Below, piece by piece: positions 45,319 through 53,580 of a DNA stretch of 64,000 bases. Source of the DNA: DATNIB01 sp035604685 (lineage in GTDB: Bacteria > Actinomycetota > Acidimicrobiia > Acidimicrobiales > RAAP-2); the NCBI GenBank assembly GCA_035604685.1, contig DATNIB010000049.1, positions 1 to 64,000 of the forward strand. Direction: 5' to 3'. Each line of letters begins with the position of its first letter. Position 1 is the stretch's first letter. The notes under the pieces are model-generated. The model ran no database searches. It was not told the origin of the DNA and saw only the letters and a program-made list of their open reading frames with translations. Both the position numbers and the translations under genes were made by a program.

Positions 45319-46443
45319 ATGCCTCCCGAGAAGCCGCACTGGGCCGACCTGTACAACGAGGTGGTGACCTCGGGGCTCTGCACGGGATGCTCCGCCTGCA
45401 TCGTCGTGTGCCCCTACGACGTCCTCAAGTACGACGACGAGGGGGGCCGGTACAAGCCGTTCCACATCGACGCCGACGGCGGGGAGAAGGACTGCACCCA
45501 CGGCGTGAAGGGCTGCACCCTGTGCACCAGGGCCTGCCCGCGTTTTCGGACATGGGAGCCCGAGATCGACACCTTCTTGTTCGGGCGCGAACGCACCGTC
45601 GACGAGGTGGACGGGATCTCGAAGGACATCGTCCTCGTGCGGGCCACCGACCCGGACATGCAGGCCGTCGGCCAGGACGGCGGGTTCGTCTCGGCCCTCC
45701 TCATCTGGGCCCTGGAGCACGACGTCATCGACGCCGCGCTCGTCTCGGCCCTCGAGGGCGACGGCACCACCTGGAAGGCGATCCCGGGCGTGGTCCGCAC
45801 CCGGGAAGAGGTGCTGGCCACTGCCGGGTCGCGCTACACCTACTCGGCCAACCCGCTGGCCTACGCGCAGGCCATCGAGGGGGGCGCCGAGCGCATCGCC
45901 CTCGTCGGCATGGGGTGCCAGGCCTCTGCGCCGCCCATCATGTCGGCCCGCAAGGCGGGCAAGGTGGCCCGCCGCTTCGTGCTCTCCATCGGGCTCATGT
46001 GCTCGAAGACCTTCGACGACGCGATCTTCCCGGAGCTCTTCGAGGCCCGGTACGGGCTGGCCCGGGAGAACATCGCCAAGATGAACATCAAGGGGGTCTT
46101 CCAGGTCTGGATGCGCGACGGCTCCTACCACGAGGTCCCGTTGAAGGAAGCCCACGAGTGGACACGCGAGGGCTGCAAGGCGTGCCCCGACTTCGCGGCG
46201 GAACACGCGGACATCTCGACCGGGGGGATCGGCGCCTTCAACGACTGGACGCTCACCATGATCCGCACCGAGCGCGGCCGGGAGCTCTTCGACGCCATGG
46301 TGGAGGGCGGCGCGGTGACGGTCCGCTCCATCGACGAGGACCCCGGTGCGGTGGCGTTGCTCCGTCGGCTCAGCCGGGTCAGCCGTCGCCGCTGGCCGGC
46401 CACCGCCGTGCCCATGCCCGGCCGGATACCCGCTCCCGCCTGA
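45319..46443 (+). CDS. Coenzyme F420 hydrogenase/dehydrogenase beta-subunit-like protein (FrhB family)
   Basis: A 374-aa iron-sulfur flavoprotein-type oxidoreductase. The N-terminus has a first [4Fe-4S] motif CTGCSACIVVCPYDV and a second CTLCTRACPRF, followed by the FrhB N-domain (QDGGFVSALLIWALEH). The C-domain has VGMGCQASAPP, GLMCSKTF and CKACPDFAAEHADIS. FrhB proteins move electrons between F420 or ferredoxin and a partner, in hydrogenases, formate dehydrogenase or sulfite reductase. No partner subunit is encoded nearby, so the partner and substrate are unknown. It supports F420 use by this organism. Confidence 0.87.
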   Translation: MPPEKPHWADLYNEVVTSGLCTGCSACIVVCPYDVLKYDDEGGRYKPFHIDADGGEKDCTHGVKGCTLCTRACPRFRTWEPEIDTFLFGRERTVDEVDGISKDIVLVRATDPDMQAVGQDGGFVSALLIWALEHDVIDAALVSALEGDGTTWKAIPGVVRTREEVLATAGSRYTYSANPLAYAQAIEGGAERIALVGMGCQASAPPIMSARKAGKVARRFVLSIGLMCSKTFDDAIFPELFEARYGLARENIAKMNIKGVFQVWMRDGSYHEVPLKEAHEWTREGCKACPDFAAEHADISTGGIGAFNDWTLTMIRTERGRELFDAMVEGGAVTVRSIDEDPGAVALLRRLSRVSRRRWPATAVPMPGRIPAPA

Positions 46444-46459
46444 CCGAACGGCTCAGGCG
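46437..46459. terminator. Hairpin at a convergent junction (FrhB-like / UdgB)
   Basis: Perfect 7-bp inverted repeat CGCCTGA / TCAGGCG with a nine-base loop. The TGA of the plus gene ends the left arm and the stop of the minus gene opens the right arm. Confidence 0.55.
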
Positions 46460-47133
46460 CCGAGTTGGCGCGCCCGCGCGAACACGGCGTCGAACATCGG
46501 CTGGGTCAGGGTCCCGGTAAAGGTGTTCTGCTGGCTCGGGTGATAGGAGCAGAGCAGGGTCGCGCCGGGCAGCGCATGCTCGGCCAGGTGTGCGAAGTGG
46601 GGCCGGGGCCGCAGGTCCAAGAGGGTCGCGATCGCCGCGGTGGCGAACTGCCCGAGCGCCACGATCACCCGGCACTGCGTGAGCGCCGCCAGCTCCCGCT
46701 CGAGATACGGTCGGCACGCCTCGCGCTCGGCCGGCGTCGGGCGGTTGGCGGGCGGGGCGCACCGGACGGCCGCGGTCACCCAACACCCGTCGAGCTGCAG
46801 CCCGTCGTCGCGCTCGGTGCTCGTCGGCTGGTTGGCGTAGCCGGCGCGGAAGAGCGCGCCGTAGAGCCAGTCGCCCGAACGGTCCCCGGTGAACACGCGC
46901 CCGGTTCGGTTCCCGCCGTGCGCGGCGGGCGCGAGTCCCACCACCACGAGGCGCGCCCGGGGGTCCCCGAAGCCGGCGACGGGTCGGCCCCAGTAGATCT
47001 GATCGGCGAACGACGCCCGGGGCGCGTGCGCCACCGACTCTCGCCAGGCGACCAGTCGCGGGCAGCGCCGACACGCCTCGATCTCAACCCGTAGCGCCTC
47101 GAGCACGCCCGGTTCGGGTTCGAGCCGGCCCAT
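46453..47133 (-). CDS. Uracil-DNA glycosylase, family 5 (UdgB type)
   Basis: Iron-sulfur glycosylase that removes uracil, and often hypoxanthine, from DNA; useful in high-GC genomes where cytosine deamination is frequent. The 226-aa protein has motif A VVGLAPAAHGGNRTGR, with Ala/Ala instead of the Asp/Glu of family 4, followed by VFTGDRSGDWL. Motif B is SYHPSQQNTFTG. Cys of the cluster are seen in EACRRCPRL, TAAVRCAPP and REACRPYL. ATG 47133 (MGRLEPEPGVL) lies six bases after TACGCT. Longer starts would run into the divergent phosphatase gene. Homologous in type to Rv1259. Confidence 0.9.
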   Translation of the reverse strand: MGRLEPEPGVLEALRVEIEACRRCPRLVAWRESVAHAPRASFADQIYWGRPVAGFGDPRARLVVVGLAPAAHGGNRTGRVFTGDRSGDWLYGALFRAGYANQPTSTERDDGLQLDGCWVTAAVRCAPPANRPTPAEREACRPYLERELAALTQCRVIVALGQFATAAIATLLDLRPRPHFAHLAEHALPGATLLCSYHPSQQNTFTGTLTQPMFDAVFARARQLGA

Positions 47134-47139
47134 CGGCGC

Positions 47140-47149
47140 AGCGTACGAT
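47140..47149. promoter_or_regulatory. Overlapping divergent -10 hexamers (UdgB and histidine-phosphatase genes)
   Basis: On the minus strand TACGCT (47145-47140) stands six bases before the UdgB ATG. On the plus strand TACGAT (47144-47149) stands seven bases before the GTG at 47157. The two hexamers share bases 47144-47145, so both polymerases could not sit there together. Confidence 0.55.
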
Positions 47150-47156
47150 GTCGCCG

Positions 47157-47897
47157 GTGTCCCCACCCAGGAGCTCCACCTTCGCTCGCGGGCCGGCCCG
47201 CGGCGCGAGGACGAGGGCCGTCGATCGGAGCGCCCCGCGCGCGGCGACGCGCCGGCGGGGGGCGCCCCCCAATATCACCGTGGCGCTGCTCGTCCGGCAC
47301 GGCAAGACGCCGACCACCGGCAAGGAGCTCCCCGGTCACGCCGCCGGTCTCCACCTGGCCGACGAGGGACGGGCCCAGGCGGAGCGGGCGGCGGAGCGCA
47401 TCGCCGCCCTGGAGCGCCGCCCGGTGGCTGTCTACGCCTCGCCCCTCGAACGCACCCGCGAGACCGCGGCGCCGATCGCCCGCGCCCTCGGGTTGCGGGT
47501 GCGGACCGAGCACGGCCTCATCGATTCGGACACCGGCGACTGGACGGGGTCGCGCCTCAGCCGTGTCGCGAGGAAGCCGGAGTGGGCCCGGGTGGCCCGC
47601 TGGCCGGCCGGCTTTCGCTTCCCGGGTGGGGAGTCCTTCGCCGAGGTGGCGGCCCGGGCCAACGACACGATGGTCCGGCTGGCGGCCGCCCACCCCGGAG
47701 GGACCTTCGTCGCCGTCTCGCACGCAGACACCATCAAGCTCCTGGTGGCGACCGCCGCGGGCGTGCCGCTCGACCTGTTCCAGCGCATCGTGATCTCCCC
47801 CTGCTCGGTCTCCGCGCTGGCCTTCTTCGCCGGGGGGCCCCCGGTCGTGCTGTGCGTCAACTCGACGGCCACCCTCTCGGAGCTGGCCATCTCATGA
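47157..47897 (+). CDS. Histidine phosphatase family protein (phosphoglycerate-mutase-like)
   Basis: A 246-aa member of the branch-1 histidine phosphatases. The catalytic motif is ALLVRHGKTPT (phosphorylated His in RHG), followed by YASPLERTRETA, the acidic site in GLIDSDTGDWTG, and the second His in VAVSHADTIKLL. From GTG 47157 a basic tail of about 41 residues precedes the fold. That start is supported by a TACGAT at leaderless distance. GTG 47280, right at the fold, is an alternative. Its stop overlaps the DUF3090 ATG (ATGA), and a kinase-like gene follows. This phosphatase-DUF3090-kinase trio recurs in actinobacteria, with no function I know of. Confidence 0.85.
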   Translation: MSPPRSSTFARGPARGARTRAVDRSAPRAATRRRGAPPNITVALLVRHGKTPTTGKELPGHAAGLHLADEGRAQAERAAERIAALERRPVAVYASPLERTRETAAPIARALGLRVRTEHGLIDSDTGDWTGSRLSRVARKPEWARVARWPAGFRFPGGESFAEVAARANDTMVRLAAAHPGGTFVAVSHADTIKLLVATAAGVPLDLFQRIVISPCSVSALAFFAGGPPVVLCVNSTATLSELAIS

Positions 47898-48394
47898 GCG
47901 AAGAACGGGACCTCCCCCGCCCAGACCGCTTCACCGTGGGCGCGCTGGGCGAGCCCGGCGACCGGGTGTTCCTGCTGCAGTGCCAGCAGGGCACGGAGCG
48001 GCTGACCGTGAAGGTCGAGAAGCAGCAGGTCGCCGTCCTCGCCAGCTATCTCGCCCGGATCGTGCGCGAGCTCGGCCAGCCCGGCAGCCTCCCCGAGGAC
48101 GCGTTCGAAGAGGACGCCGAGGCGGAGTGGGTCGTGCGCACGATCGGCGTGTCCTTCGACGAGGACGACAACCGGGTGGTCATCGTGTTGGAGGAGCAGG
48201 CCGAGGAGGACGAGGAGGAGAGCGGCCAGGTGGCGCGGGTCTCCCTCTCGCTGGAGCAGGCGGCCGCCTTCGCCATCCGGGCCACCGCGCTGGTCGAGGC
48301 CGGCCGGCCGCCGTGCCCGCTCTGCGGTCTCCCGCTCGACCCCTCGGGTCACGACTGTCCGCGCACGAACGGTCACCGCCCCCCGGCATCGTGA
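47894..48394 (+). CDS. DUF3090 family protein
   Basis: A 166-aa actinobacterial protein of unknown function. It begins MSEERDLPRPDRFTVGALGEPGDRVF. A beta-rich part (FLLQCQQGTERLTVKVEKQQ) follows, then a very acidic middle (EEQAEEDEEESG). The C-terminus, CPLCGLPLDPSGHDCPRTNGH, looks like a small zinc ribbon (CxxC, then H-x-C). Overlaps of four bases on both sides lock it between the phosphatase and the kinase-like gene, so the three proteins are probably made in fixed ratio and work together. Confidence 0.85.
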   Translation: MSEERDLPRPDRFTVGALGEPGDRVFLLQCQQGTERLTVKVEKQQVAVLASYLARIVRELGQPGSLPEDAFEEDAEAEWVVRTIGVSFDEDDNRVVIVLEEQAEEDEEESGQVARVSLSLEQAAAFAIRATALVEAGRPPCPLCGLPLDPSGHDCPRTNGHRPPAS

Positions 48395-49125
48395 CGCCGT
48401 CCGCGGGCGCCGCCGCACCGAAGGAGCGTCCCGTACTCGATTTCCTCGAGCGAGGTGAGATGACGGTGCACGGCCGGTTCGCCGGCAGCTCGAACATGAC
48501 GCTCCTCGTCTCGTGCACCCTCGATGGCGAAGAGGTGCTCGCCGTCTACAAGCCGGCCCGCGGCGAGCGACCGCTGTGGGACTTCCCGAGCGGGCTCCAC
48601 CGGCGGGAGGTCGCGGCCTACGTCCTCTCCGAGGCGCTCGGCTGGGGCCTGGTGCCCGAGACCCTCGAACGCCACGAGGCGCCCTTCGGCACCGGGTCGG
48701 TGCAAAGACTCGTCCCCGAAGACGGCGCGTCCCACTACTTCACCCTGAAGGACGAGGCGCGGTGGCGGACCTCGCTGCGCAGGATGGCCGCCTTCGACGT
48801 GGTGGCCAACAACGCCGACCGCAAGAGCGGGCACGTGCTCCTGGCAGAGGACCGCCTCTGGGGCATCGACAACGGGCTGTGCTTCCACCGCCAGCCCAAG
48901 CTCCGCACGGTGATCTGGGACTTCGCGGGCGAGCCCCTCCCCGAATCGGTGCGGTGCGACCTCGAGCGCTTCGTGGCGACCGGGCTGCCCGATGGGATCT
49001 GCCAGCTCCTCGACGACGACGAGCAGGAGGCGGTGCTGCGCCGTGCCGCGCGGCTGGTCGCGCGCGCCGAGTTCCCCGAGCCCGGCGACGACGACTGGCG
49101 CCCCTACCCCTGGCCCCTCATCTGA
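48391..49125 (+). CDS. SCO1664-family protein, PI3/4-kinase-like fold
   Basis: A 244-aa protein with a lipid-kinase-like catalytic core. The nucleotide-binding Lys is probably in VLAVYKPARGERPLWDFP. The catalytic loop reads FDVVANNADRKSGHVLL, and the metal-binding segment is GIDNGLCFH, both close to the PI3/4-kinase family pattern. The substrate is unknown: protein, lipid or small molecule. The GTG start overlaps the DUF3090 stop (GTGA). A kinase-like protein and a phosphatase in one three-gene unit suggests reversible phosphorylation; this is inference. Confidence 0.83.
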   Translation: MTPSAGAAAPKERPVLDFLERGEMTVHGRFAGSSNMTLLVSCTLDGEEVLAVYKPARGERPLWDFPSGLHRREVAAYVLSEALGWGLVPETLERHEAPFGTGSVQRLVPEDGASHYFTLKDEARWRTSLRRMAAFDVVANNADRKSGHVLLAEDRLWGIDNGLCFHRQPKLRTVIWDFAGEPLPESVRCDLERFVATGLPDGICQLLDDDEQEAVLRRAARLVARAEFPEPGDDDWRPYPWPLI

Positions 49126-49147
49126 CCGGACGGCGCCCGCCGGTCAG
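49122..49147. terminator. Hairpin at a convergent junction (SCO1664-like / SGNH)
   Basis: Perfect 8-bp inverted repeat CTGACCGG / CCGGTCAG with a ten-base loop. Each arm contains the stop codon of one gene. Confidence 0.6.
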
Positions 49148-50214
49148 TGCGGCATCTCGATGTGCAGCTGCTGGGGGAAGGTCGCCAGCACGGCCCGGGA
49201 CAGGATCTCGGCCCCACCCGGCGAGATGTGCGTGCCGTCGGGCTCCCGCACGTTGACCTCCTGGCCGTCGGGGGTCGTGAGGTAGGGGGTGAATTGGCCC
49301 TGCGCGGTGCCCAGCACCGTGGCGGAGCTGAGGAAGACGACGCGCGGGTGCTTCGCCGCCTGCGCCTCGACGATCGAGTCGAGGTGGCCCATCTTGGCGG
49401 AGAGGACGGGGTTCTGCATCGGCGGCATGCCCACCCAGAGCACCTGGGCGCCGGTGCTGGTCGCCTGGGTCATGAAGCTCCCGACGCGCGTCGCGTACAT
49501 GGAGTCCCACTCGGCCGACCCGTAGGGGACGTCGGGCGGCCCGATGAAGTCCTGCCCGTCGTTGGCGCCCATCATGACGATCACGAGTTGCGGGCTGTCG
49601 ACGGGCAGATCGCTGGCCAGCTCCGTCGGCCAGTCGTAGTAGTCGGGACGGGTCAGTCCGGTCCCGATCTGGCCGTCCAGGGTCGCCTGGACGACGCCCG
49701 TGGCGAGGAGGTCGGGCACGAGGGCGTTGCCGAGGTCGATGCCGAGCGAGTCACCCACGACCAGCACCCGGAGCTCGTCGTGCGGGTTCGGGCGCAGCGG
49801 TGCGGCGGCGCTCGGCAGCGGCAAGGTGGTCGTGGTCGGGGGCTTGGTCGACCGCTTCGGCACCAGCGGGGCCCCGTTGCCGGGCCGGTTCCCCTGCCGC
49901 CCGAGCAGGCTGTTCAGCCCCGACACGACGTGGCCCAGCCCGAGTCCCCGGCTGACCGCGGCGATCGGGCCCACCAGGTCGAGCGACACGGTCCGGCGCG
50001 TCCCGACCGGGGAGACCTGTGCGTTGTGCTGGAGCGTCGGCGCGTCGAGCACCAGCCAGAGCGCGAAGGCGAGCAGCGAGATCCACAGCACGCGGCGCCA
50101 GTCGGCCGCACGGCCGGCCGGCCGACGCGCGACGAGCAGGTCGGTGACGTCCTCGGCCTGGGCGCGGCGCTCGGGCGTGGGACCGGTGGCGTGCCCTCGG
50201 TCGTCGGTCGTCAT
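49144..50214 (-). CDS. Membrane-anchored SGNH/GDSL hydrolase, partner of the MBOAT protein
   Basis: A 356-aa protein with a cytoplasmic N-terminus, one membrane helix (about residues 43-60, VLWISLLAFALWLVLDAP), a Pro/Thr-rich linker (KPPTTTTLPLP), and an extracytoplasmic SGNH domain. Catalytic blocks: Ser in VVGDSLGIDLG, Asn in MMGANDGQ, and Asp/His in EPDGTHISPGG. Such proteins act as acyl or acetyl transferases or esterases on exported polysaccharide together with an MBOAT membrane protein. The ATG overlaps the stop of the MBOAT gene by one base (TGATG), which strongly links them. Confidence 0.88.
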   Translation of the reverse strand: MTTDDRGHATGPTPERRAQAEDVTDLLVARRPAGRAADWRRVLWISLLAFALWLVLDAPTLQHNAQVSPVGTRRTVSLDLVGPIAAVSRGLGLGHVVSGLNSLLGRQGNRPGNGAPLVPKRSTKPPTTTTLPLPSAAAPLRPNPHDELRVLVVGDSLGIDLGNALVPDLLATGVVQATLDGQIGTGLTRPDYYDWPTELASDLPVDSPQLVIVMMGANDGQDFIGPPDVPYGSAEWDSMYATRVGSFMTQATSTGAQVLWVGMPPMQNPVLSAKMGHLDSIVEAQAAKHPRVVFLSSATVLGTAQGQFTPYLTTPDGQEVNVREPDGTHISPGGAEILSRAVLATFPQQLHIEMPH

Positions 50215-51638
50215 CAGAACTTGTAGTAGATGAAGGGCGCGACGCCGGTCGGGCCGAGGGTGGTGATCACGAGGAGGGCCAACCCGAGCGCCGACACCTG
50301 CGCGGCCGCGGACTGGCGGGAGAAGACGCCTTCCATGCGGGTCACCGCGTCCGCGGGCACGAACTGCACCGCGACGAAGAACGCGATGGTGATCAAGAGG
50401 AGCGGGGTCACGAGCGGCGACGGCCCCCAACTGGCGAACACCCGCCCCAGCACCGACATGGCGTTCGAGAACGAGCTGGCGTTGAAGAACACCCACCCCA
50501 GGCACACGTACTGGAACGTCCAGAACCGTTGCCACCAGACCCGACCGGGGCCGTCCGCCACCGGCGGGAGCCCGCGGGCGATTCGGTTCTCCCGGCGCAG
50601 GTGGCCGACGACCTGCGCCGCCCCGTGCAGCGCCCCCCAGATGATGAAGGTCCAATTGGCACCGTGCCACAGGCCGCCCAGCACCATCGTGATCATGATG
50701 TTGCGGGCCGTGAACCAGCGGCTGCCGCGGTTGCCACCGAGCGGGATGTAGAGATAGTCGCGCAGCCAGCGCGAGAGCGTGATGTGCCAGCGTCGCCAGA
50801 AGTCCTGCAGGTTGCGGGCGGTGTAGGGCGCATTGAAGTTGATCGGGAAGCGGAAGCCGAGCAGCAGCGCGAGTCCAATGGCGATGTCGGTGTACCCGCT
50901 GAAGTCGCAGTAGATCTGCACTGCGTAGCCCCAGGCGGCGAAGATCGCCTCGAGCCCGGAGTGCTGGTTGGGCGCCCCGAACACCGGCTGGACGATGGAC
51001 GTCGCCAAGTACGACGACACCACCACCTTCTTGAACAGCCCGCCCATGATCATCCAGATGGCCCGCGCGAAGTCGATGTGCTCCGCGTCGCGGCGGCGGC
51101 GGATCTGGGGCAGGAGCTCCCCACCCCGCACGATCGGCCCGGCGATCAGGTGTGGGAAGAAACTGAGGTAGACGGCCAGGTCGATCGGCCGCGCCACCTC
51201 GATCTGGCGACGGTAGACGTCGATCACGTAGCTGAGCGCCATGAAGGTGAAGAACGAGATGGCGACCGGCAGCGTCGGCTGGACGAGCGGGATGAGATGG
51301 TGGAGGCCGAGATGGTCGAGCGAGTTGTCGACGTTGACGGCGAAGAAGCCGTAGTACTTGAAGTAGCCGAGCAGGCCGAGCAGGCCGAGGCAGGACAGGC
51401 CGAGCGCCAGCTTCCTCAGCCGGTCGCTGCGGGCGGCTGCGATCCCGAGCGCGCCGCCATGGGCGAGCGCCGTCGAGGTGGCGAGCAGGAGGACGAAGCG
51501 CCAGTCCCACCAGCTGTAGAAGAAGTAGCTGAGCGCGATCGTGGCCAGCTTCCAGGCCACCGGATGCGGGTTGAGCAGCCAGTTGACCGTGAAGGCGATG
51601 GCGAAGAAGATCGCGAAGTCGACGGTCGGGAAGAGCAT
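50214..51638 (-). CDS. MBOAT-family membrane O-acyltransferase (AlgI/DltB-like)
   Basis: A 474-aa integral membrane protein with about ten helices that probably passes an acetyl or acyl group across the membrane. The family core is YFKYYGFF, SFFTFMALSYVIDVYRR, FFPHLIAGPI, and FWRRWHITLSRWLRDYLYIPLGG. The conserved His is in VLGGLWHGANWTF, where the second-shell GALHGAAQ follows. This matches AlgI/PatA-type proteins for polysaccharide O-acetylation. The SGNH protein encoded next is the likely transfer partner. The acceptor polymer cannot be told from this window. Confidence 0.93.
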   Translation of the reverse strand: MLFPTVDFAIFFAIAFTVNWLLNPHPVAWKLATIALSYFFYSWWDWRFVLLLATSTALAHGGALGIAAARSDRLRKLALGLSCLGLLGLLGYFKYYGFFAVNVDNSLDHLGLHHLIPLVQPTLPVAISFFTFMALSYVIDVYRRQIEVARPIDLAVYLSFFPHLIAGPIVRGGELLPQIRRRRDAEHIDFARAIWMIMGGLFKKVVVSSYLATSIVQPVFGAPNQHSGLEAIFAAWGYAVQIYCDFSGYTDIAIGLALLLGFRFPINFNAPYTARNLQDFWRRWHITLSRWLRDYLYIPLGGNRGSRWFTARNIMITMVLGGLWHGANWTFIIWGALHGAAQVVGHLRRENRIARGLPPVADGPGRVWWQRFWTFQYVCLGWVFFNASSFSNAMSVLGRVFASWGPSPLVTPLLLITIAFFVAVQFVPADAVTRMEGVFSRQSAAAQVSALGLALLVITTLGPTGVAPFIYYKF

Positions 51639-51813
51639 GGCTAGGCGGGCGGTCTGCTACACGCGGCCCCAGCTTGCTCGACGCGCTGCGGGCGGGCCGG
51701 GCCCCGGCCGCCGGTCGCGACCACCCGGGCCGTGACCTGGAGAAAGGCTCGGAACGGGTCGACTCGGACCCACCAGCGCGGACACACTTCGGACCCCCCG
51801 ACGTACCCCCCGG

Positions 51814-51834
51814 GCCGCCGCGGCTCGCGGCGGC
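51814..51834 (-). terminator. Hairpin just after etfA
   Basis: Perfect 9-bp stem GCCGCCGCG / CGCGGCGGC with a three-base loop, one base after the etfA stop. No T-run follows on the minus strand. It is the best single terminator-like hairpin in the window. Confidence 0.6.
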
Positions 51835-51835
51835 G

Positions 51836-52804
51836 TCAGCTCCGCGACTTGAGCGCCTCGATGAGGGCCGGCAGGACCTTGTGCACGTCGCCCACGATGC
51901 CGAGGTCGGCGATCGAGAAGATCGGCGCGTCCTGGTCCTTGTTGATCGCGATGATGTGCTTCGAGCCCTTCATGCCGACCATGTGCTGGGTGGCCCCCGA
52001 GATGCCGCAGGCCAGGTAGACGGTCGGCTTCACGGTCTTGCCGGTCTGCCCCACCTGGTAGGAGTAGGGCACCCAGCCGGCGTCGACGATGGCCCGGCTG
52101 GCGCCGGCCGCGCCGCCGAGCAGCTTGGCCAGCTCCTCGATGAGCGCGTAGTGCTCGGCCGCACCGAGCCCGCGGCCACCCGACACCACGATGCTTGCCT
52201 CGTCCAGCTTGGGCCCGGACCGCTCCTCTGCGTGGCGGTCCTTCACCACTGCGCCGTTGGTCGCCCCGACCTCGGGCGCCGGTGCGGACACGACGTTCGC
52301 CGGGCCGCCGCCGGCTGGTTCGGCGGCAAAGGACTTGGCGCGGATGACGAAGATCTGCGGCCCCTCGCCGCTGAAGCGAGCGGTGACGATCATCGTGCCG
52401 CCGAAGAGGGGGTGCTGGCTGCTCACGGAATCGCCGTCGACCAGGTCCGTCACGTTGGTGAGCAACGGCCGGTCGAGCTTGACCGACAGGCGGCCCGCCA
52501 CGTCGCGGCCGTCGTAGCTGGCCGGCACGAGCAGGATGTCGGGACGGTTGCCGCTCTGCACCAGCGCCGCGATGGCCCCCGAGACCGGCGCGCCCGGCAG
52601 CGCGGCTCCGATGTCGCCGACGTCGTAGACGGTGGTGGCGCCGTACTCGCCGAGCGCGGCCGCCACCGATGCCGTGTCCGGCCCCCAAGCCACGGCTTCG
52701 ACGGTCCCGCCCAACTGGCGCGCCTCGGTCAAGAGCTCGAGGGTGGTGGAGGTCGGTCCGGCCGCCGCGTGCTCGGCCAAGACCCAGATCTTGTCGTGGG
52801 CCAT
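51836..52804 (-). CDS. etfA: Electron transfer flavoprotein, alpha subunit
   Basis: Carries FAD and passes electrons from acyl-CoA and other dehydrogenases to the quinone pool. The 322-aa protein has an N-terminal domain (MAHDKIWVLAEHAAAG) and the C-terminal FAD domain: VVSGGRGLGAAEHY, RAIVDAGWVPYSYQVGQTGK, PTVYLACGISGATQHMVGMK, and FSIADLGIVGDVHKVLPAL. The ATG overlaps the etfB stop by one base. The pair points to beta-oxidation, together with the thiolase-like and SDR genes in the window. Confidence 0.95.
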   Translation of the reverse strand: MAHDKIWVLAEHAAAGPTSTTLELLTEARQLGGTVEAVAWGPDTASVAAALGEYGATTVYDVGDIGAALPGAPVSGAIAALVQSGNRPDILLVPASYDGRDVAGRLSVKLDRPLLTNVTDLVDGDSVSSQHPLFGGTMIVTARFSGEGPQIFVIRAKSFAAEPAGGGPANVVSAPAPEVGATNGAVVKDRHAEERSGPKLDEASIVVSGGRGLGAAEHYALIEELAKLLGGAAGASRAIVDAGWVPYSYQVGQTGKTVKPTVYLACGISGATQHMVGMKGSKHIIAINKDQDAPIFSIADLGIVGDVHKVLPALIEALKSRS

Positions 52805-53580
52805 CAGATGACCTTCAGCTCTTCTAAGAACGCGACGACCCGCTGCGCACCGTCGCCCTCGTCCACGACGATCTCGCCCGAGCCGCGGGACTCCGCGGCC
52901 GAGACGTCGGTGATCGCCTGTCGGGCGCCGACGGCACCCACCTCGGAGGCGTCGAGGCCGAGGTCCGACACGGCCAGCACGTCGACCGGCTTGGACTTGG
53001 CCGCCATGATCCCCTTGAACGACGGGTAGCGGGGCTCGACCACGCCGGCGGTCACCGTGACCAGGGCCGGCAGGGGGCTCTCGACCTCGTCGTAGCCGGC
53101 CTCGGTCTGGCGCTCCACCTTCACCGTCGATCCCTCGATCGCCACGCTCTTGGCGAAGGTGATGGAGGGCAGCCCGAGCAGCTCTGCCACCTGCACCGGG
53201 ACCGTGCCTGTGTAGCCGTCGGTCGACTCGGTGGCGGCGATCACGAGGTCGGGCGAGACCCGCCTGATCGCCGCCGCCAGGACTTTGGCCGTGCCCAGCG
53301 CGTCGCTCCCCGCCAGCGCGTCGTCGCTGATGAGGATCGCCTTGGCCGCGCCCATGGCGAGGGCAGTGCGCAGGCCCGAGGTCTCCGCGTTGGGCGCCAT
53401 GGAGACGAGCGTCACCTCGTCCCCCTCGCCCCCCGCTAGCTGGAGCGCCATCTCGACGCCATAGGAGTCGGAGTCGTCGAGAATCAGCTTGCCGGAACGG
53501 TCCAGCGTTTGGGTGTCCGGGCGCAACGAGGGTGGCGCCGCCGGGTCGGGGATCTGCTTCACACAGACAACGATGTTCAT
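52804..53580 (-). CDS. etfB: Electron transfer flavoprotein, beta subunit
   Basis: Partner of EtfA; binds AMP and docks dehydrogenases. The 258-aa protein starts MNIVVCVKQIPDPA. It has LILDDSDSYGVEMAL, GAAKAILISDDALAGSDALG, the AMP-loop region VIAATESTDGYTGTVP, and LPALVTVTAGVVEPRYPSFK with the family's recognition loop. The ATG overlaps the phosphodiesterase stop by four bases (ATGA), so all three genes form one unit. Confidence 0.95.
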   Translation of the reverse strand: MNIVVCVKQIPDPAAPPSLRPDTQTLDRSGKLILDDSDSYGVEMALQLAGGEGDEVTLVSMAPNAETSGLRTALAMGAAKAILISDDALAGSDALGTAKVLAAAIRRVSPDLVIAATESTDGYTGTVPVQVAELLGLPSITFAKSVAIEGSTVKVERQTEAGYDEVESPLPALVTVTAGVVEPRYPSFKGIMAAKSKPVDVLAVSDLGLDASEVGAVGARQAITDVSAAESRGSGEIVVDEGDGAQRVVAFLEELKVI

